DNA of 64,000 bases from Bacteroides reticulotermitis JCM 10512. Its GTDB lineage: Bacteria > Bacteroidota > Bacteroidia > Bacteroidales > Bacteroidaceae. Positions 1 through 16,372 of this stretch are shown here, one piece after another. The stretch lies in NCBI RefSeq assembly GCF_000517545.1, contig NZ_BAIV01000018.1, positions 1 through 64,000 on the forward strand, written 5' to 3'. The notes below the pieces were generated by a model. The model did not search any database and had not been told where the DNA came from. It saw only the letters and a list, made by a program, of their open reading frames with translations. Positions within the stretch are counted from its first letter, which is position 1. Each line of letters starts with the position of its first letter. A program made the translations under genes and the position numbers.

Positions 1-22
1 CTTCTTAATAATTAAATTTGTA

Positions 23-70
23 ACGCGCATGTGCCCGTACGCGTGCGCGCATATATAATGTGTACGTATA
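23..70. other. Alternating purine-pyrimidine tract
   Basis: From about 23 to 70 purines and pyrimidines alternate almost without break. A GC-rich first part (CGCG, CGTACGCGTGCGCGCA) is followed by ATATATA and TGTGTACGTATA. Such composition is unusual in a genome of about 43% G+C and is the classic type of sequence that can adopt Z-DNA or cruciform forms. It lies beyond the terminator of the neighbouring GH2 gene, in sequence with no gene. No function can be assigned. Confidence 0.5.
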
Positions 71-93
71 AGTTAAAAAAAGAAAAAGTAAGG

Positions 94-138
94 CACAGTA
101 GGTATCAGTACGTACCGATACGTCACAGTACGTACCTA
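94..138. repeat. Short GTAC-rich repeats
   Basis: CAGTACGTACC occurs at 106-116 and again at 126-136, preceded by the related CAGTAGGTA at 96-104. GTACGTAC is itself palindromic, and TAGGTA (about 99-105) faces TACCTA (about 132-138), so the block can fold several ways. It lies in the gene-free left edge and may belong to a regulatory region of a gene outside the window. Confidence 0.4.
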
Positions 139-215
139 CCCCATAAACTGAAATACTATATTTGCACAGTCTCAAAAAGCCAAGTGGAAAGAGGTCGCCC
201 CCTTCGCTTGAGAGC

Positions 216-254
216 AAAAAAAAGAAGCGACGCTGAAATATCAGCAATCGCTTC
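216..254 (-). terminator. Intrinsic terminator after GH2 gene
   Basis: On the minus strand a hairpin is formed by GAAGCGA (224-230) with TCGCTTC (248-254) and GCTGA (232-236) with TCAGC (241-245). It is followed by eight T residues (the A-run at 216-223 on the plus strand). It sits 41 bases after the GH2 stop codon and ends the leftmost minus-strand operon. Confidence 0.85.
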
Positions 255-294
255 CTCCTAATAAAACCTACATAAATATGTCAGATTACTTATC

Positions 295-3162
<2,868 letters not shown>

Positions 3163-3182
3163 TTATAATTGTAAGGTTTCAA

Positions 3183-6440
<3,258 letters not shown>

Positions 6441-6449
6441 CTATCAGGT

Positions 6450-6477
6450 AGACGGATGAACTACCGTTTTGTACCCC
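6450..6477 (-). promoter_or_regulatory. Bipartite RG-II regulon element, copy 1
   Basis: In gene orientation this reads GGGGTACAAA, 12 bases, CCGTCT, and it ends about 30 bases before the proposed GH2 start at 6421. It is the most divergent of five copies in its first two bases but keeps GTACAAA and CCGTCT at identical spacing. No TAnnTTTG box is seen nearby. Directly downstream is a small inverted repeat (CTACCT/AGGTAG) in the leader. Confidence 0.65.
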
Positions 6478-6650
6478 TTTCTTAAAAAGATATATTCCCA
6501 AAAGACAACGGAGCAACCGAGGAATTGTTCGCTGAAAGAGGTATTATCGTTTGAATATGACTACGGTAATGACCAAGGAATTGGTCTTTGCGAAGGACAC
6601 CGAAAGACTTAGGAAGAGAAAAAGGTTGATTGGCCTGTGTTGTTAAAAGA

Positions 6651-6679
6651 TAAGAGCCCGGTATGACACCGAGCTCTTA
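6651..6679 (-). terminator. Terminator after GH137/GH2 gene
   Basis: TAAGAGC (6651-6657) pairs with GCTCTTA (6673-6679), extended by CGGT/ACCG around a five-base loop. On the minus strand it is followed by TCTTTTAACA. It lies 33 bases past the stop of the GH137/GH2 gene and separates it from the next operon. Confidence 0.75.
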
Positions 6680-6712
6680 TACAAAAACACTATTTTATCA
6701 GGCGAAAAGCAC

Positions 6713-9700
6713 TTACTGAATATCGAGTGCATCGAACGCCAATCCGTTCATATCATCAGCGGTAAGCAACACTTTATAATAACCGGCATTGATAAAGGTT
6801 CCGGTGGTAGTACTTACCATCTTCCATTTATCGGGAGTATCGGGGAAAGTGAGCACATCATCTTTCAGAACAACTCCTTTGGAATCGATGAACTGCATCC
6901 GCACAGGCATAGGCTTGCCGGTAGCGTTCAGGTATTTGAAACGCAAGGCGTATACCTGAGCCAATCCGGTAGATACATTCCACTCAATGCTGTTCTTCTT
7001 ACCTTTACCAAAGAAAACTCCGGTTTGTTTGCGGTGTTCTTTCTTTGTAAAAGTACCTTTCAACAAGGCAGCTTCAGCTTCGTATGCAATGCTTACACGA
7101 GCATTCTTATCTTCGGGAAGCAATTCTTTCGGTGTCTTCTCCATAACATCCTTGTCAGCCTTTTCCCAACTCCAATCGGATGCGGGGAACTGCGCCGGTT
7201 TCAGTTCGGAGTTGGTAGAAGCAATCGCAATACCACTTATAATAGCTTGTCCGGCTTTCACTTCGGGGAAATGAACTTTCAAGAGCCCGCCCGTCACAGT
7301 AGCATAAACTACCTTCTTGCAAGCACCGTCGTGACCGCTTTCGGCCCATACATCCAAATCGTCCAATACAACCGAATCATTGATAGCCACATCGAAGATG
7401 CGAAGTCCTTCGCAATCGGTTGCCGCACTTCCGCCTGTTCCATGCCAAGGCTCGGTAAAGTAAAGTTCGACACGATACGTACCATCGGCTACCGGAAAAC
7501 GGTACTCCAATTGGTGGCGTCCGAAACGGAAATGTTGGAACAGACTCCAGTCGCGCGTACCACGTATCGGATCGCTCGTTGTACGCTGGCTTGCCTGATA
7601 AGGACTCAATTCCTTGAAGCGCTCCGCCCATGAATGCGAGTAATTGGCATTATCTTGCAACCACAGCTGTCCGAAGCTATCGGTATAATCATCTCCTCCG
7701 CAATTGATGCGATAGAGATAATTGTAACCATCCGCTCCTTTCAATACCGGTGTTACGTCTTGGTAAAGAGCTTCGAAATGAGGCGCTTGTTCCAATCCTT
7801 TCAATACCAGTACATCTTCCGCTACGGCTTTACCTTTAAAATAACCTACGGCACGCAATACGTTGTAACGGATGTCGCGGTTCTCCCACATGAAGTGAGT
7901 ACCGATTCCATTATTTTTCTTACGTCCGAGGAAAGTTACCCGCTCGTTAGTCGCATCGTTGTAAAGCAGTACGGAGTCGCAATTGCTATACGCTTCGATG
8001 GTAGCCCGGCGACGTCCCTTTTCAAAACGATCGGTCCAGGTGTGCGATACCAGATAGACCATCGGGTCTTTGGCAGCAGGCACGTAGTTGGCACGATACA
8101 TATAATAAACGTCCAACGGCTCTTCCCACGGAGTTACCAACCTTTGTAATTGAAAGGCCCTACCTTGTCTATCTTCGATAAGCTTCATCGGGTTGGCGAC
8201 GTCCGGGATTATCGTGGCTGCTGTATATCCATTGGAATTGTCCGCAAACACTGTCTCTCACCTGCTCTGCCAAGCGGATTTTAGTTTCCATCAGCTGACA
8301 CATACGCTCTTCACTCCATACGCCATCGGCTTCAAAGGCTCCCGGTTCGGTATGCAGGTCGATGCTTCTCCAAGCGCCATACTCCCCGTTCAACAACTGA
8401 TTGGGTTGAGCAAGTTCATTGGCATATTTGAATACATTGCCTCCGTATGTACCACTCCAGTTCTGAATTACATTCCAGTCGGTTCCTTCTCCCCCGTTAC
8501 AGGTTGTTATGATTCGCATGTTACGTGCTGTAGGATCCATTTCCCGGATTATATCGCTACACTCCTGTGCAAACTCACGAGGGAGTGTGCTTTCGTTCTG
8601 TAAGCCCCAGATAACGACTGACGGAGAATTACGACGTTCCTTCACCCATTGGCGAAGCAGTTTTTTGAAGTTCTCGCGGAACTCTGGCGTATCATACCAT
8701 ACATGCGCGGAGAACTGAGTCCAAAACAAGACACCTTCTTTATCCCAGTAATTCTGGTAATCGAGGTGATGCGGTTGATGCGCGTCACGGAAAGCATTGA
8801 ATCCTGCTGCACGCATCTGCTTCACACGAGAAGCTACCTGCTCGGTACTGAAAGCATGGCTTTGTCCGAACTGGTGTTCGTATTCGCAAACGCCATTCAG
8901 GAAGACCGGTTTATTGTTCAGGTAGAAGCGTCCGTCACCATCGTTCCGTTTCACCGGCCAACTAATGGTACGTATACCAAACGGCGTAGATACCTCGTCG
9001 GTTGTTGCCGTGCCCCGTTTAATCATACTAGCCAATTTATGCAAATACGGATTATCGTTGCTCCATAAGATCGGTGATTCGACAGGTGCTTGTTGACGGA
9101 TTGTTTTAGTCTCTCCCGGAGCAAGAGTTACTTGCTCTACCAAACGGAATACTTGTTTACCATCGGCATTACTCAGTTTGTTTACCACTTCGATGCTTTC
9201 GGTGGTCTTTCCGTAATTCTTCACTTCGGTTTCTACGTACACATTAGCGGCTTTCTCATCATTCCAGATGTGAACACCGAACGGTTCGATACGAATGAGA
9301 TCCGTAGCTTCCAGAACAACCGGACGGAAGATGCCCAGCGGTTGCGAACCCTCGCTGAATCCCCATTCCGAAGAACAACCGCCACATACCCAAGGCATAT
9401 CAGCAATCATTTCGGGGTGCTCCGCTTTCACTTCCAATCGGTTAGCTCCTTGTTTCAAAGCCTTCGTTACATCCAACGTCAAGGTGGTTCGTCCGGCCGG
9501 GTGGCGTCCGAAGTCTTGTCCGTTCAGTTTGACAGTGGCATAGGTACCTACTCCTTCAAAGTGAAGGAAATATTCTTTTCCGGCTTCTACCTCTATATTG
9601 AAATCCTTCACATACATGGCAGTTCCGTGCATGTTGCCGTGAGTCAATTGGCGATAGCCATAATAGTCATCCCAGTTGTGCGGGATGTCAACCGTTTGAG

Positions 9701-10912
9701 CAGGCATCATAAAGTTGCCTTTCAAGTGTGTGGCTTCGGTAATCCAAGTCTTCCAGTCTTTATTCAACTCCGTAAGGATACGTCTGTTCTTGACTTCCGG
9801 TTTCGGGAAGCGAACAGCCGAACGTCCCATCGGTTTGCTGGTAGCTACGGCGATACCCCGTTGCTCGGCATTGTTGACCGCACAATAGAAGTGATAAATC
9901 ACTCCATCGTGTTTGATCACGTAGCTCTTGTGGGCAAACAGTTCATCGTAGTTCTTGGAGGGAATAATCAGATCAGCACCTGTCCAGTCCGTCCAATGTA
10001 CCAGATCATAGCTTGCGGCAAAAGTATTGTACGCTTTGTATTTGCGTGATGGTTCAAAAGCGGAGAAGTAGAACATGACATACACATCTCCCATCTTCTG
10101 AATATGAGCGTCACCGGTAATGGTACCGTCCACTTCATGCGCAAAGACCGGATTACCGGCATAGCGTTTCCACTTCTTCATATCCTTGGATAGCGCAATT
10201 CCCACACGTTCGCCTTTCAAATCGGTTTCCGGATGACGGCCGCCTGCATTGTAATACATCACAAACGGTGCACCGAGGGTCTTGTCTTTATCCCAATAGA
10301 TGGTGCTTTTATACTGTGTGAGTTTCTCCCACCATTGCGCGTCTTTATCGTGAATGCTCAATATCGGTTTGTCGAGCGACTCCCATTCGTGCGCAGTGGC
10401 AATATTATCTTTTGTCCACGCGAGTCCGACATAAAGCGGGGCTTTCACGGCTTCGTAACCGGTACCTTCTCCACCGATATAGGTCATCCAGTGGCGTCCC
10501 TTATAGCTTTGGAGTTCATAGCTTCCTCCCCACTCCATGTCCGGCAGTGCAGGGAAACCGCCTCGTTGGTTAGCATCCCACGTACCGTCACGAAATGATA
10601 AAACCCGCCCTAGTGTGCGCCACTCGAGCAGGTTGTCACTTTCTGCCAGCCATGTTTCATAGCCGCGTCCGTCTGTGCCTCCTTTACCGTTATAAACAAC
10701 ATAAGTCATCAACACTTATCTCCCTGACGGAAAACGGTGGGACAGTCTATCTTATGATTATTATCTTCCGGAGCAACCACCATCCCGTATTTATACGGAG
10801 TCTTTGCTTCCTCATAAATCTGCTCCATCCGTTCCTGCGATACTTCACGCTGCGCAAAAGCAGCAAGTGTAGAAGCCAGATAAACAGCAGCCAATAAATA
10901 CTTCTTCATCAT
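6713..10912 (-). CDS. GH137 / GH2 / malectin multidomain enzyme, frame broken three times
   Basis: Restored, this is a secreted protein of about 1400 residues. It has a signal peptide (MMKKYLLAAVYLASTLAAFA), an N-terminal five-bladed propeller of GH137 type (about 25-350), a GH2 hydrolase (about 350-850; acid/base in WGLQNESTLPREF, nucleophile in LLNGEYGAWR), then a malectin-like domain (about 1030-1200) and a C-terminal carbohydrate-binding-like domain. This matches BT0996, known as a beta-L-arabinofuranosidase (GH137) joined to a beta-D-glucuronidase (GH2) acting on RG-II chain A/B sugars. Single missing bases near 10712, 8172 and 8140 split it into three pieces, and restoring them gives continuous family-like sequence (e.g. 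EAYRRIDKVGPFNYKGLVTPW). It is downstream of GH138 with a hairpin between. Confidence 0.88.
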
Positions 10913-10952
10913 TTAAAATCTAATCTTGTATAATGAAAGTCAGTAATCTTAT

Positions 10953-10995
10953 TTCTTTTGTCTTGATACCTTTTCGGAGCATCAAGACAAAAGAA
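10953..10995 (-). terminator. Strong hairpin between GH138 and GH137/GH2
   Basis: A perfect 15-bp stem, TTCTTTTGTCTTGAT (10953-10967) with ATCAAGACAAAAGAA (10981-10995), lies 8 bases after the GH138 stop codon. The U-tract on the minus strand is poor (AATAAGATTA). The next gene in the same direction has no regulon element of its own, so this hairpin probably attenuates read-through or stabilises the upstream transcript. Confidence 0.65.
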
Positions 10996-11003
10996 TAAGT
11001 ATA

Positions 11004-13707
11004 TTAATAGAACAACCAGTCCATGGTTTCCTCGTCGCCAGCCAGACCGGCATTGCGAGTCTTCATATCGGTTGCACTTGTAAAGCCAAGTACTTGCAAG
11101 TAGCCTTTAGGCAGCATCAGCGTGTGCTTGCCTGCCGGGAAACTATAAGCGTGCACGTTAGCCAGAGGCATTCCGTTGATGCGTACAGCATTTGTAAGCA
11201 CCGGTTCAGCCTGACCGTAGTCGTTGGCAGAAGCGTCAATCTCCAATTTAGGAGCTTTGGCGTATCTCTTTTGATCATCTTTGAAGTAAGCAACCAACAG
11301 TTTCACCGGAGCATCGTTTTCAAAGGTGAAGTTTGTTCCATCTTCGCGTTGCTTGTCACCATCGAAACGGAAAGCCGTAAGGCCCTTCAATTCGGGTGCA
11401 ATCGCTTCTACTTTTCCGGGAACGTTCGTGAACAGAGATGTTCCTTCACCCAGTTTCACAGTCGGATAAGTAGACGCTACTAACTTCACAGTTGCAGGAG
11501 CCCAAGCTGTAAACGAAGCCGCAGTAGTAGCCACCTTTCCGCTTTGACGATCTTTCAGCAAAGCCAGATTCGCTTTGAAGTTCTCCAACTCCTTTTCATA
11601 ATGTACTAACATCTCTTTCCAGGTTTTGTTCTTACCATCATCGCCACCGATCGGAATACGACGTTGCGCAGTCTGCATACTGTTGGCATACAAATAATGA
11701 TCATCCGTCAATTCCACCAATTTGCGGTAATGCACCAAACCTTGCTCCATCAAAGGAATAGCTTCTTCGAGATTCTTAATATCTTTTCCCCACTGATAGT
11801 CGAGTACCAATTTGGCAGCTTTCACTTTGAGATTGAAAGCATACGCAAACTCGCGGTAGCAGTGCATATCGTTTTGCAAACGAGCAAACTCATCTTTATT
11901 GGCCGATACGGAATTGGCTGCTTTATCGATGGCAGCTACAGCCTTGTCGCCATGAGCGATAGCCTGAGCAATAATATCCAAGGGAAGTTCGCCTACATGA
12001 GGTTGTTTCTTCCATTCTTTCTCAACGTACTCAATCAACTTCTCTCCTTCCGGACCACAGCTTTCGTAGAATCCCGGATAGATGGTGTACTTATATGGAT
12101 TAACGAACTGGCTCATGAACATACCCAGTAGGAGTGTCTGACGGTTTCCTTCGGTAATACCGAAACGGCGTAGCAGCTTAGGAGCTATCTCACCACTCTC
12201 TTCATAGGCTTCGCGGATATTTCCGGCATTCTCGTCGGAAGTTCCGTAGAACTTAGCCAACTGATGGTTCCAGTAGCCCATCTCTTCCGTACGATCGCGA
12301 CGACTGTTCCATGCGTAGCTCCCCAAGTCTGATACCAGATCCAGTCACGGTCGAGTTGAAATTCACGTTTACCATCGGGCAATTTATCTGCCGTATATGG
12401 CCAATCCCAGTAAGAGGCTTGCGGATAGAGGTGCAAAGCATTCGCTCCGTGAATATCATGCATAGCTTTCACTACTTTCTGAACGAAGTCAGGAGATCCC
12501 CAACGGAAAGGTTCGAGGTTAGCGAGGATATGCACATTGCTGATGTGAATAGAACCCAATGAGCTCAAGTCCGTATGAATCTTTGTCCAAGGACCACGTG
12601 TTCGTAGGTAGTCAACGACTCTCCGTTGTACTTGTGCATGGTATAAAGATTCTTATAGATAGGTAGTGCGGCATCCATAACCAGTTTGCAATCGGTATCG
12701 TGCGCACGAACCATAATCGGAGGTTCGTCCGTACGGCCCAATGCCTGCAAACCATCTTTTACGCCCGGAATAATTGTTTTGGTAAACCATTCCACGTCAT
12801 CTTCTACTGTTGCCATGGCTTCACCCAGACAAACAAGCAGACCAACATTCGGGTACTTCTCGATAAATGCGGCTATGCTCTTGCGGGTATAGTCGGCAAT
12901 CAGCGGAGTAATGGGGCGGTTACGATCCTGAGTTTTCAGTCCGTAGTGTTCGGCAAAAGGTTTAGACAGAATGATATTGTAGAACATCTGTATAACGAAT
13001 ATTCCTCTTTTGTCGGCTTCTTCGGTCAGGAACGAGAACATTTCCTCGTTTTTCTTGAAAGTTTCTTCGTCCACTTCGAGTGCGAACGGATAATCTTTGA
13101 GCTTGACAAGGGAAGCGAACGGATGTCCGTTCCAGAGATAAAGCGAGTTCATGCGGTTGGCAACCAGCATATCGAGGTATTTGATCCACTGTTCTTTATC
13201 GTAGAACCAAGGGAAACTTTCGGGCGTATAAGGATATTCGTAAACTCCATGTCCCGGTAGGTAAGTCATTTTCTGCAAACCTACACAAGCACCACGCAGT
13301 ACCATTTCGGGACCGTCTTTGAGGTCTTGCGGGAAGTCTAGCTTGTTATCGGAATCAGACACACGGTCGATCAGTTCCCGACAACCATATATTACTCCGC
13401 TTCCGTCACGTCCGGACACTTTGGTCAGATTCCCGGATGTTGTGATGTGAAAACCCTCTTTCTTCAGTGTAGTGTCATTTACTTCGGTAAGTAGAATGGT
13501 CTTGACGTCCGGATCGGAGAAGGTGGTATCTCCATGTTGCACGGTTACTTTGTAACCTGCTTTATCCAAGGAGTTTTGCAACTGTTCCGCACCAAACAGC
13601 ACACGGTTTGAGGCTTCCGGCGGAGTCATGATTCTTACGGTTTGCTTACCACACGCAGCAAAAATGACAGCGCAGGCGGCAAACATGAATAATTTGGAAT
13701 TCTTCAT
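11004..13707 (-). CDS. GH138 alpha-galacturonidase-type lipoprotein, frame broken twice
   Basis: Restored length is about 900 residues, matching BT0997, the founding GH138 enzyme (alpha-D-galacturonidase on an RG-II side chain). The start at 13707 (MKNSKLFMFAACAVIFAACG) gives a lipoprotein signal with lipobox FAAC. The N-terminal third resembles the accessory domain that precedes TIM barrels in GH67/GH115-type enzymes, followed by a barrel. One missing base in the C-run at 12594-12595 and one in CCCC at 12321-12324 break the frame. Adding a base at each gives ...EHVGPWTKIHTDLSSLGS and WYQTWGSYAWNSRRDR. The regulon element lies 39 bases upstream, so this gene leads a GH138-GH137/GH2 operon. 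Confidence 0.88.
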
Positions 13708-13743
13708 TATCTTTAAATATAGCATTTAGTTTACTATAAGAAA

Positions 13744-13771
13744 AGACGGGATTCTGTATTGTTTGTACTCA
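13744..13771 (-). promoter_or_regulatory. Bipartite RG-II regulon element, copy 2
   Basis: In gene orientation TGAGTACAAA, 12 bases, CCGTCT, ending 36 bases before the GH138 start. After CCGTCT comes TTTTCTTATAG, almost identical to the same place before the GH127 gene. No standard Bacteroides -7 box is present at the right place. Confidence 0.75.
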
Positions 13772-13921
13772 GTTCTGTCTACTTACATGCTGATTATAAA
13801 GCCTAATTAAAAGACTTATAGTAGTCTTTATATAGCTGTAAGTCAAATGGCAGACCGAATTCTTTTCTTTTTTATTTATTCGGCACGTTTCTCTTTTTCG
13901 GCTTCATATTTATAGAAAATC

Positions 13922-13965
13922 CCTGATTCATGTTCTTCCTTTTCGACAAAGAAGCATGAATCAGG
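13922..13965 (-). terminator. Terminator after GH78-like gene
   Basis: CCTGATTCATG (13922-13932) pairs perfectly with CATGAATCAGG (13955-13965), and on the minus strand ATTTTCTAT follows. It lies 27 bases beyond the stop of the GH78-like gene and isolates it from the GH138 operon. Confidence 0.75.
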
Positions 13966-13991
13966 ATGATTGTTTTGTTTAGATACAACTG

Positions 13992-16196
13992 CTAACGGTA
14001 GTTCACGACTCTTTCTTGAGATGAATCAATCCAAAGACGCCATACACCTTCCGACACCTTTTCGACCTTACCCAGATTAGCTTTGGGTTGGCGACGACTT
14101 TGGATAGTCAGGTATCCCTTTCCTTCCGTAGCCTTCACTTTGATCGTTTTAGTGTCCATATAGACATGAATATCACCGTTCGGAGTAGGTACAGTTCCTT
14201 CCATCCATTTCAAGCCTCCCAGTACCGGAGTAACGGCAAACTCTTTATAACCTTCCTTCACCGGTGTAACTCCCAGGTAATATTTACCTAGCAGATAGAT
14301 GGGACTTGCACCCCACGCATGACAAAGGCTTTTTCCGTAAGGACGGCCATACATAGCCAGATGCTCTGTACCCTTTTCCTCCGGATTGTATTTCTCCCAG
14401 AAAGAAGTAGCTCCTTCGTTAAGCATTCCTCCCCAATAGGCCTTCATCTCTTTCATCACTGCTTCCTGCTCACCAAGCGCACAAAGTGCTTCCAACTCAT
14501 AGAAGCGCATATAAGGCGTGGTTATTTTCAGAATGCTATCGTTCAGTAGAACGGAGTGTTTGGTGGCTTGTTGTTTGTCCGCACTCATGTAATTGAAGAA
14601 CACAGCGAACATATTGGCATAACGAGTCACGGCATCACTCTGCTTGCCCTCTACCCGGTTGTGTACAAACGCTTGTTTCTGATCACTCCAGAATGAGGGT
14701 TCCAGTTTCGCTTTCAAGGCACCGGCCAACTTCTCATATTTCTGTTGACCGGCTTTGTCGCCCGTCAGATTCGCGCAAAGAGCCATTGTCTCCAAGCTGC
14801 GACAGAATAAGATTTGCTCGAAAGAGAGTTCCCCTTTCTTATCGAGATAGCCGTCGGCCCAATCCACAAACACCCAGTCGCCGGAAAGTCCTTCAACCAT
14901 GCCGTTCTTGTTGGTACGCCCCAGCACATAATCCATCATCGATTGCATACGGGGATATAGCTGGTTGACAAAATGAAGATCACCGCTATACATATAATAG
15001 TCATAAACACTGAGGAACCAGTAGAAGGTATAGTCCATGATTGTGTTGCTGTGGCTCGTTACCGGATCTTTTCCGCGCAACAACCAGATAGTACGCTTCA
15101 CCGACTCACTATCAAAAAATAGATAGTAATTCATCAGATAACTCTGAATGGCATCGCCACTCCACACCCAACGGTCACGCTTGATGCCGTCGATAAAAAA
15201 CTCCCGGGTGGTGAGATGCATCGTGTAAGCCCCCACTTCCCAAATACGGTTCAACTCTTCGTCACTCGAACGGAAACTACCTCTGTAGGTCTCCGGAAGA
15301 TATTCGTACTGCATCGATACCGCGCCGATTTGTACGCCCGGATCGTGTGTTACATAAACATAGCGAAATGCTTTGCTGTTTTCCAGCGTGTATTCATTGC
15401 TCGCGCCGTTATCCAAAGAAGACGTACGGTTGATTGCCAAGTCCGTTACCCGGCCCGACTCTAATTGTAACTTATCCAAGGTTTCGCAGTAAGCTTTATC
15501 TTTGGCTTCTTCCGGACTTTCCCCGTAATAAAGAGCAATCGTTCCTTTGCCCGAGAGATTCTTCAAGGTGATAAAGCCGAATGTCTCTTTGCCGAAGTCA
15601 TACAAAACGCCTCCCTCGGGTTGTGCGGTCTGCGCAACAGGTTGCTGAGGTTCGCGTTCTAACTGGAATGCCGAGGGACGTTGAGCCGCTTCGTTGAAGT
15701 TCCAACTGCCGGCATCCATATAAATCGTGGCGGACGTATCGCTGGCTTTACCACTCTCGTCGATCCATTCCTTATCTTCGTAAGTTACCTGCCAACTCGC
15801 GTCGGACTTGACTGTTTTACCTTTCACGTATACGGCAGGAGGAGTCGCCTGATTCCAAACTTTGATGTTCAGGCTATGTTTGCCGGCGGGAAGTTGAAAC
15901 TTTTCCGGCATACCGAACTGCAATTTCCCATCAAGCTTTACGTTGTATTTCCCTTCGGCAGCAATCTGTATCTCTTCCGGTTCAGCGAGATTGATTTTCT
16001 TGCTGAACTCAACCACTACATAGTGGCTATCGGTTTTCCAAAAAGGAGGGAAAAAGGCTCCGCGCTCCGTACGGCGGTTGTTCATCTGGTTACCTAACCA
16101 GATTTCATAATCACCCGGATACCATATCCAGGTTTGTGCAAAAGCGCTACTTGCCATCGACAAGGCGCCTAGTAATATCATCCATCTATTTCTCAT
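13992..16196 (-). CDS. GH78-like alpha-L-rhamnosidase
   Basis: Intact secreted enzyme of 734 residues from the ATG at 16196 (MRNRWMILLGALSMASSAFA signal peptide). The layout is beta-sandwich domains then an (alpha/alpha)6 barrel with the Bac_rhamnosid signature (EVGAYTMHLTTREFFIDG, KRDRWVWSGD), then a small C-terminal domain. Asp and Glu residues in RDRWVWSGD and in the later barrel are likely catalytic. By order it matches BT1001, a GH78 enzyme removing rhamnose from an RG-II side chain. It has no regulon element of its own and lies behind GH141 after the repeat array at 16236-16325, so it may be transcribed from the GH127 promoter or separately. Confidence 0.88.
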   Translation of the reverse strand: MRNRWMILLGALSMASSAFAQTWIWYPGDYEIWLGNQMNNRRTERGAFFPPFWKTDSHYVVVEFSKKINLAEPEEIQIAAEGKYNVKLDGKLQFGMPEKFQLPAGKHSLNIKVWNQATPPAVYVKGKTVKSDASWQVTYEDKEWIDESGKASDTSATIYMDAGSWNFNEAAQRPSAFQLEREPQQPVAQTAQPEGGVLYDFGKETFGFITLKNLSGKGTIALYYGESPEEAKDKAYCETLDKLQLESGRVTDLAINRTSSLDNGASNEYTLENSKAFRYVYVTHDPGVQIGAVSMQYEYLPETYRGSFRSSDEELNRIWEVGAYTMHLTTREFFIDGIKRDRWVWSGDAIQSYLMNYYLFFDSESVKRTIWLLRGKDPVTSHSNTIMDYTFYWFLSVYDYYMYSGDLHFVNQLYPRMQSMMDYVLGRTNKNGMVEGLSGDWVFVDWADGYLDKKGELSFEQILFCRSLETMALCANLTGDKAGQQKYEKLAGALKAKLEPSFWSDQKQAFVHNRVEGKQSDAVTRYANMFAVFFNYMSADKQQATKHSVLLNDSILKITTPYMRFYELEALCALGEQEAVMKEMKAYWGGMLNEGATSFWEKYNPEEKGTEHLAMYGRPYGKSLCHAWGASPIYLLGKYYLGVTPVKEGYKEFAVTPVLGGLKWMEGTVPTPNGDIHVYMDTKTIKVKATEGKGYLTIQSRRQPKANLGKVEKVSEGVWRLWIDSSQERVVNYR

Positions 16197-16235
16197 TTTT
16201 CTTTCAGTCAATAAGAGTTTCGTTATAGAAAATAA

Positions 16236-16325
16236 TTCGTTCGACCTAGGTTTCCGGTTCGTTCCACCCGGGTTATCCTTTCGTTACACCAAGGTGTTTG
16301 TTTCGTTCGACCCAGGTGGAACGAA
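16236..16325. repeat. 22-bp palindromic tandem array A (4 units)
   Basis: Four units begin at 16236, 16258, 16280 and 16302, an exact 22-bp period. Each starts TTCGTT and carries an ACC-NN-GGT centre (ACCTAGGT, ACCCGGGT, ACCAAGGT, ACCCAGGT). The last unit is a near-perfect palindrome with arms TTCGTTCGACC and GGTGGAACGAA. The array fills most of the 176-base gap between the GH141 and GH78-like genes, which point the same way. Transcribed, it could form a row of small hairpins. Confidence 0.85.
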
Positions 16326-16372
16326 TCGGGTATCGCATCCGCACTACTACACCAATGCTGATTTACCAAGGA

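Noticed and set aside
157..164. TATATTTG, a -7 box match on the plus strand
   Set aside because: It would transcribe into the terminator and antisense to the GH2 gene; no plus-strand gene follows. Likely chance in AT-rich sequence.
6713..13707. Reading the GH137/GH2 and GH138 fragments as separate small genes or true pseudogenes
   Set aside because: Fragments join into full-length family proteins with single-base repairs at homopolymers and show no further damage; sequencing error is the simpler explanation.
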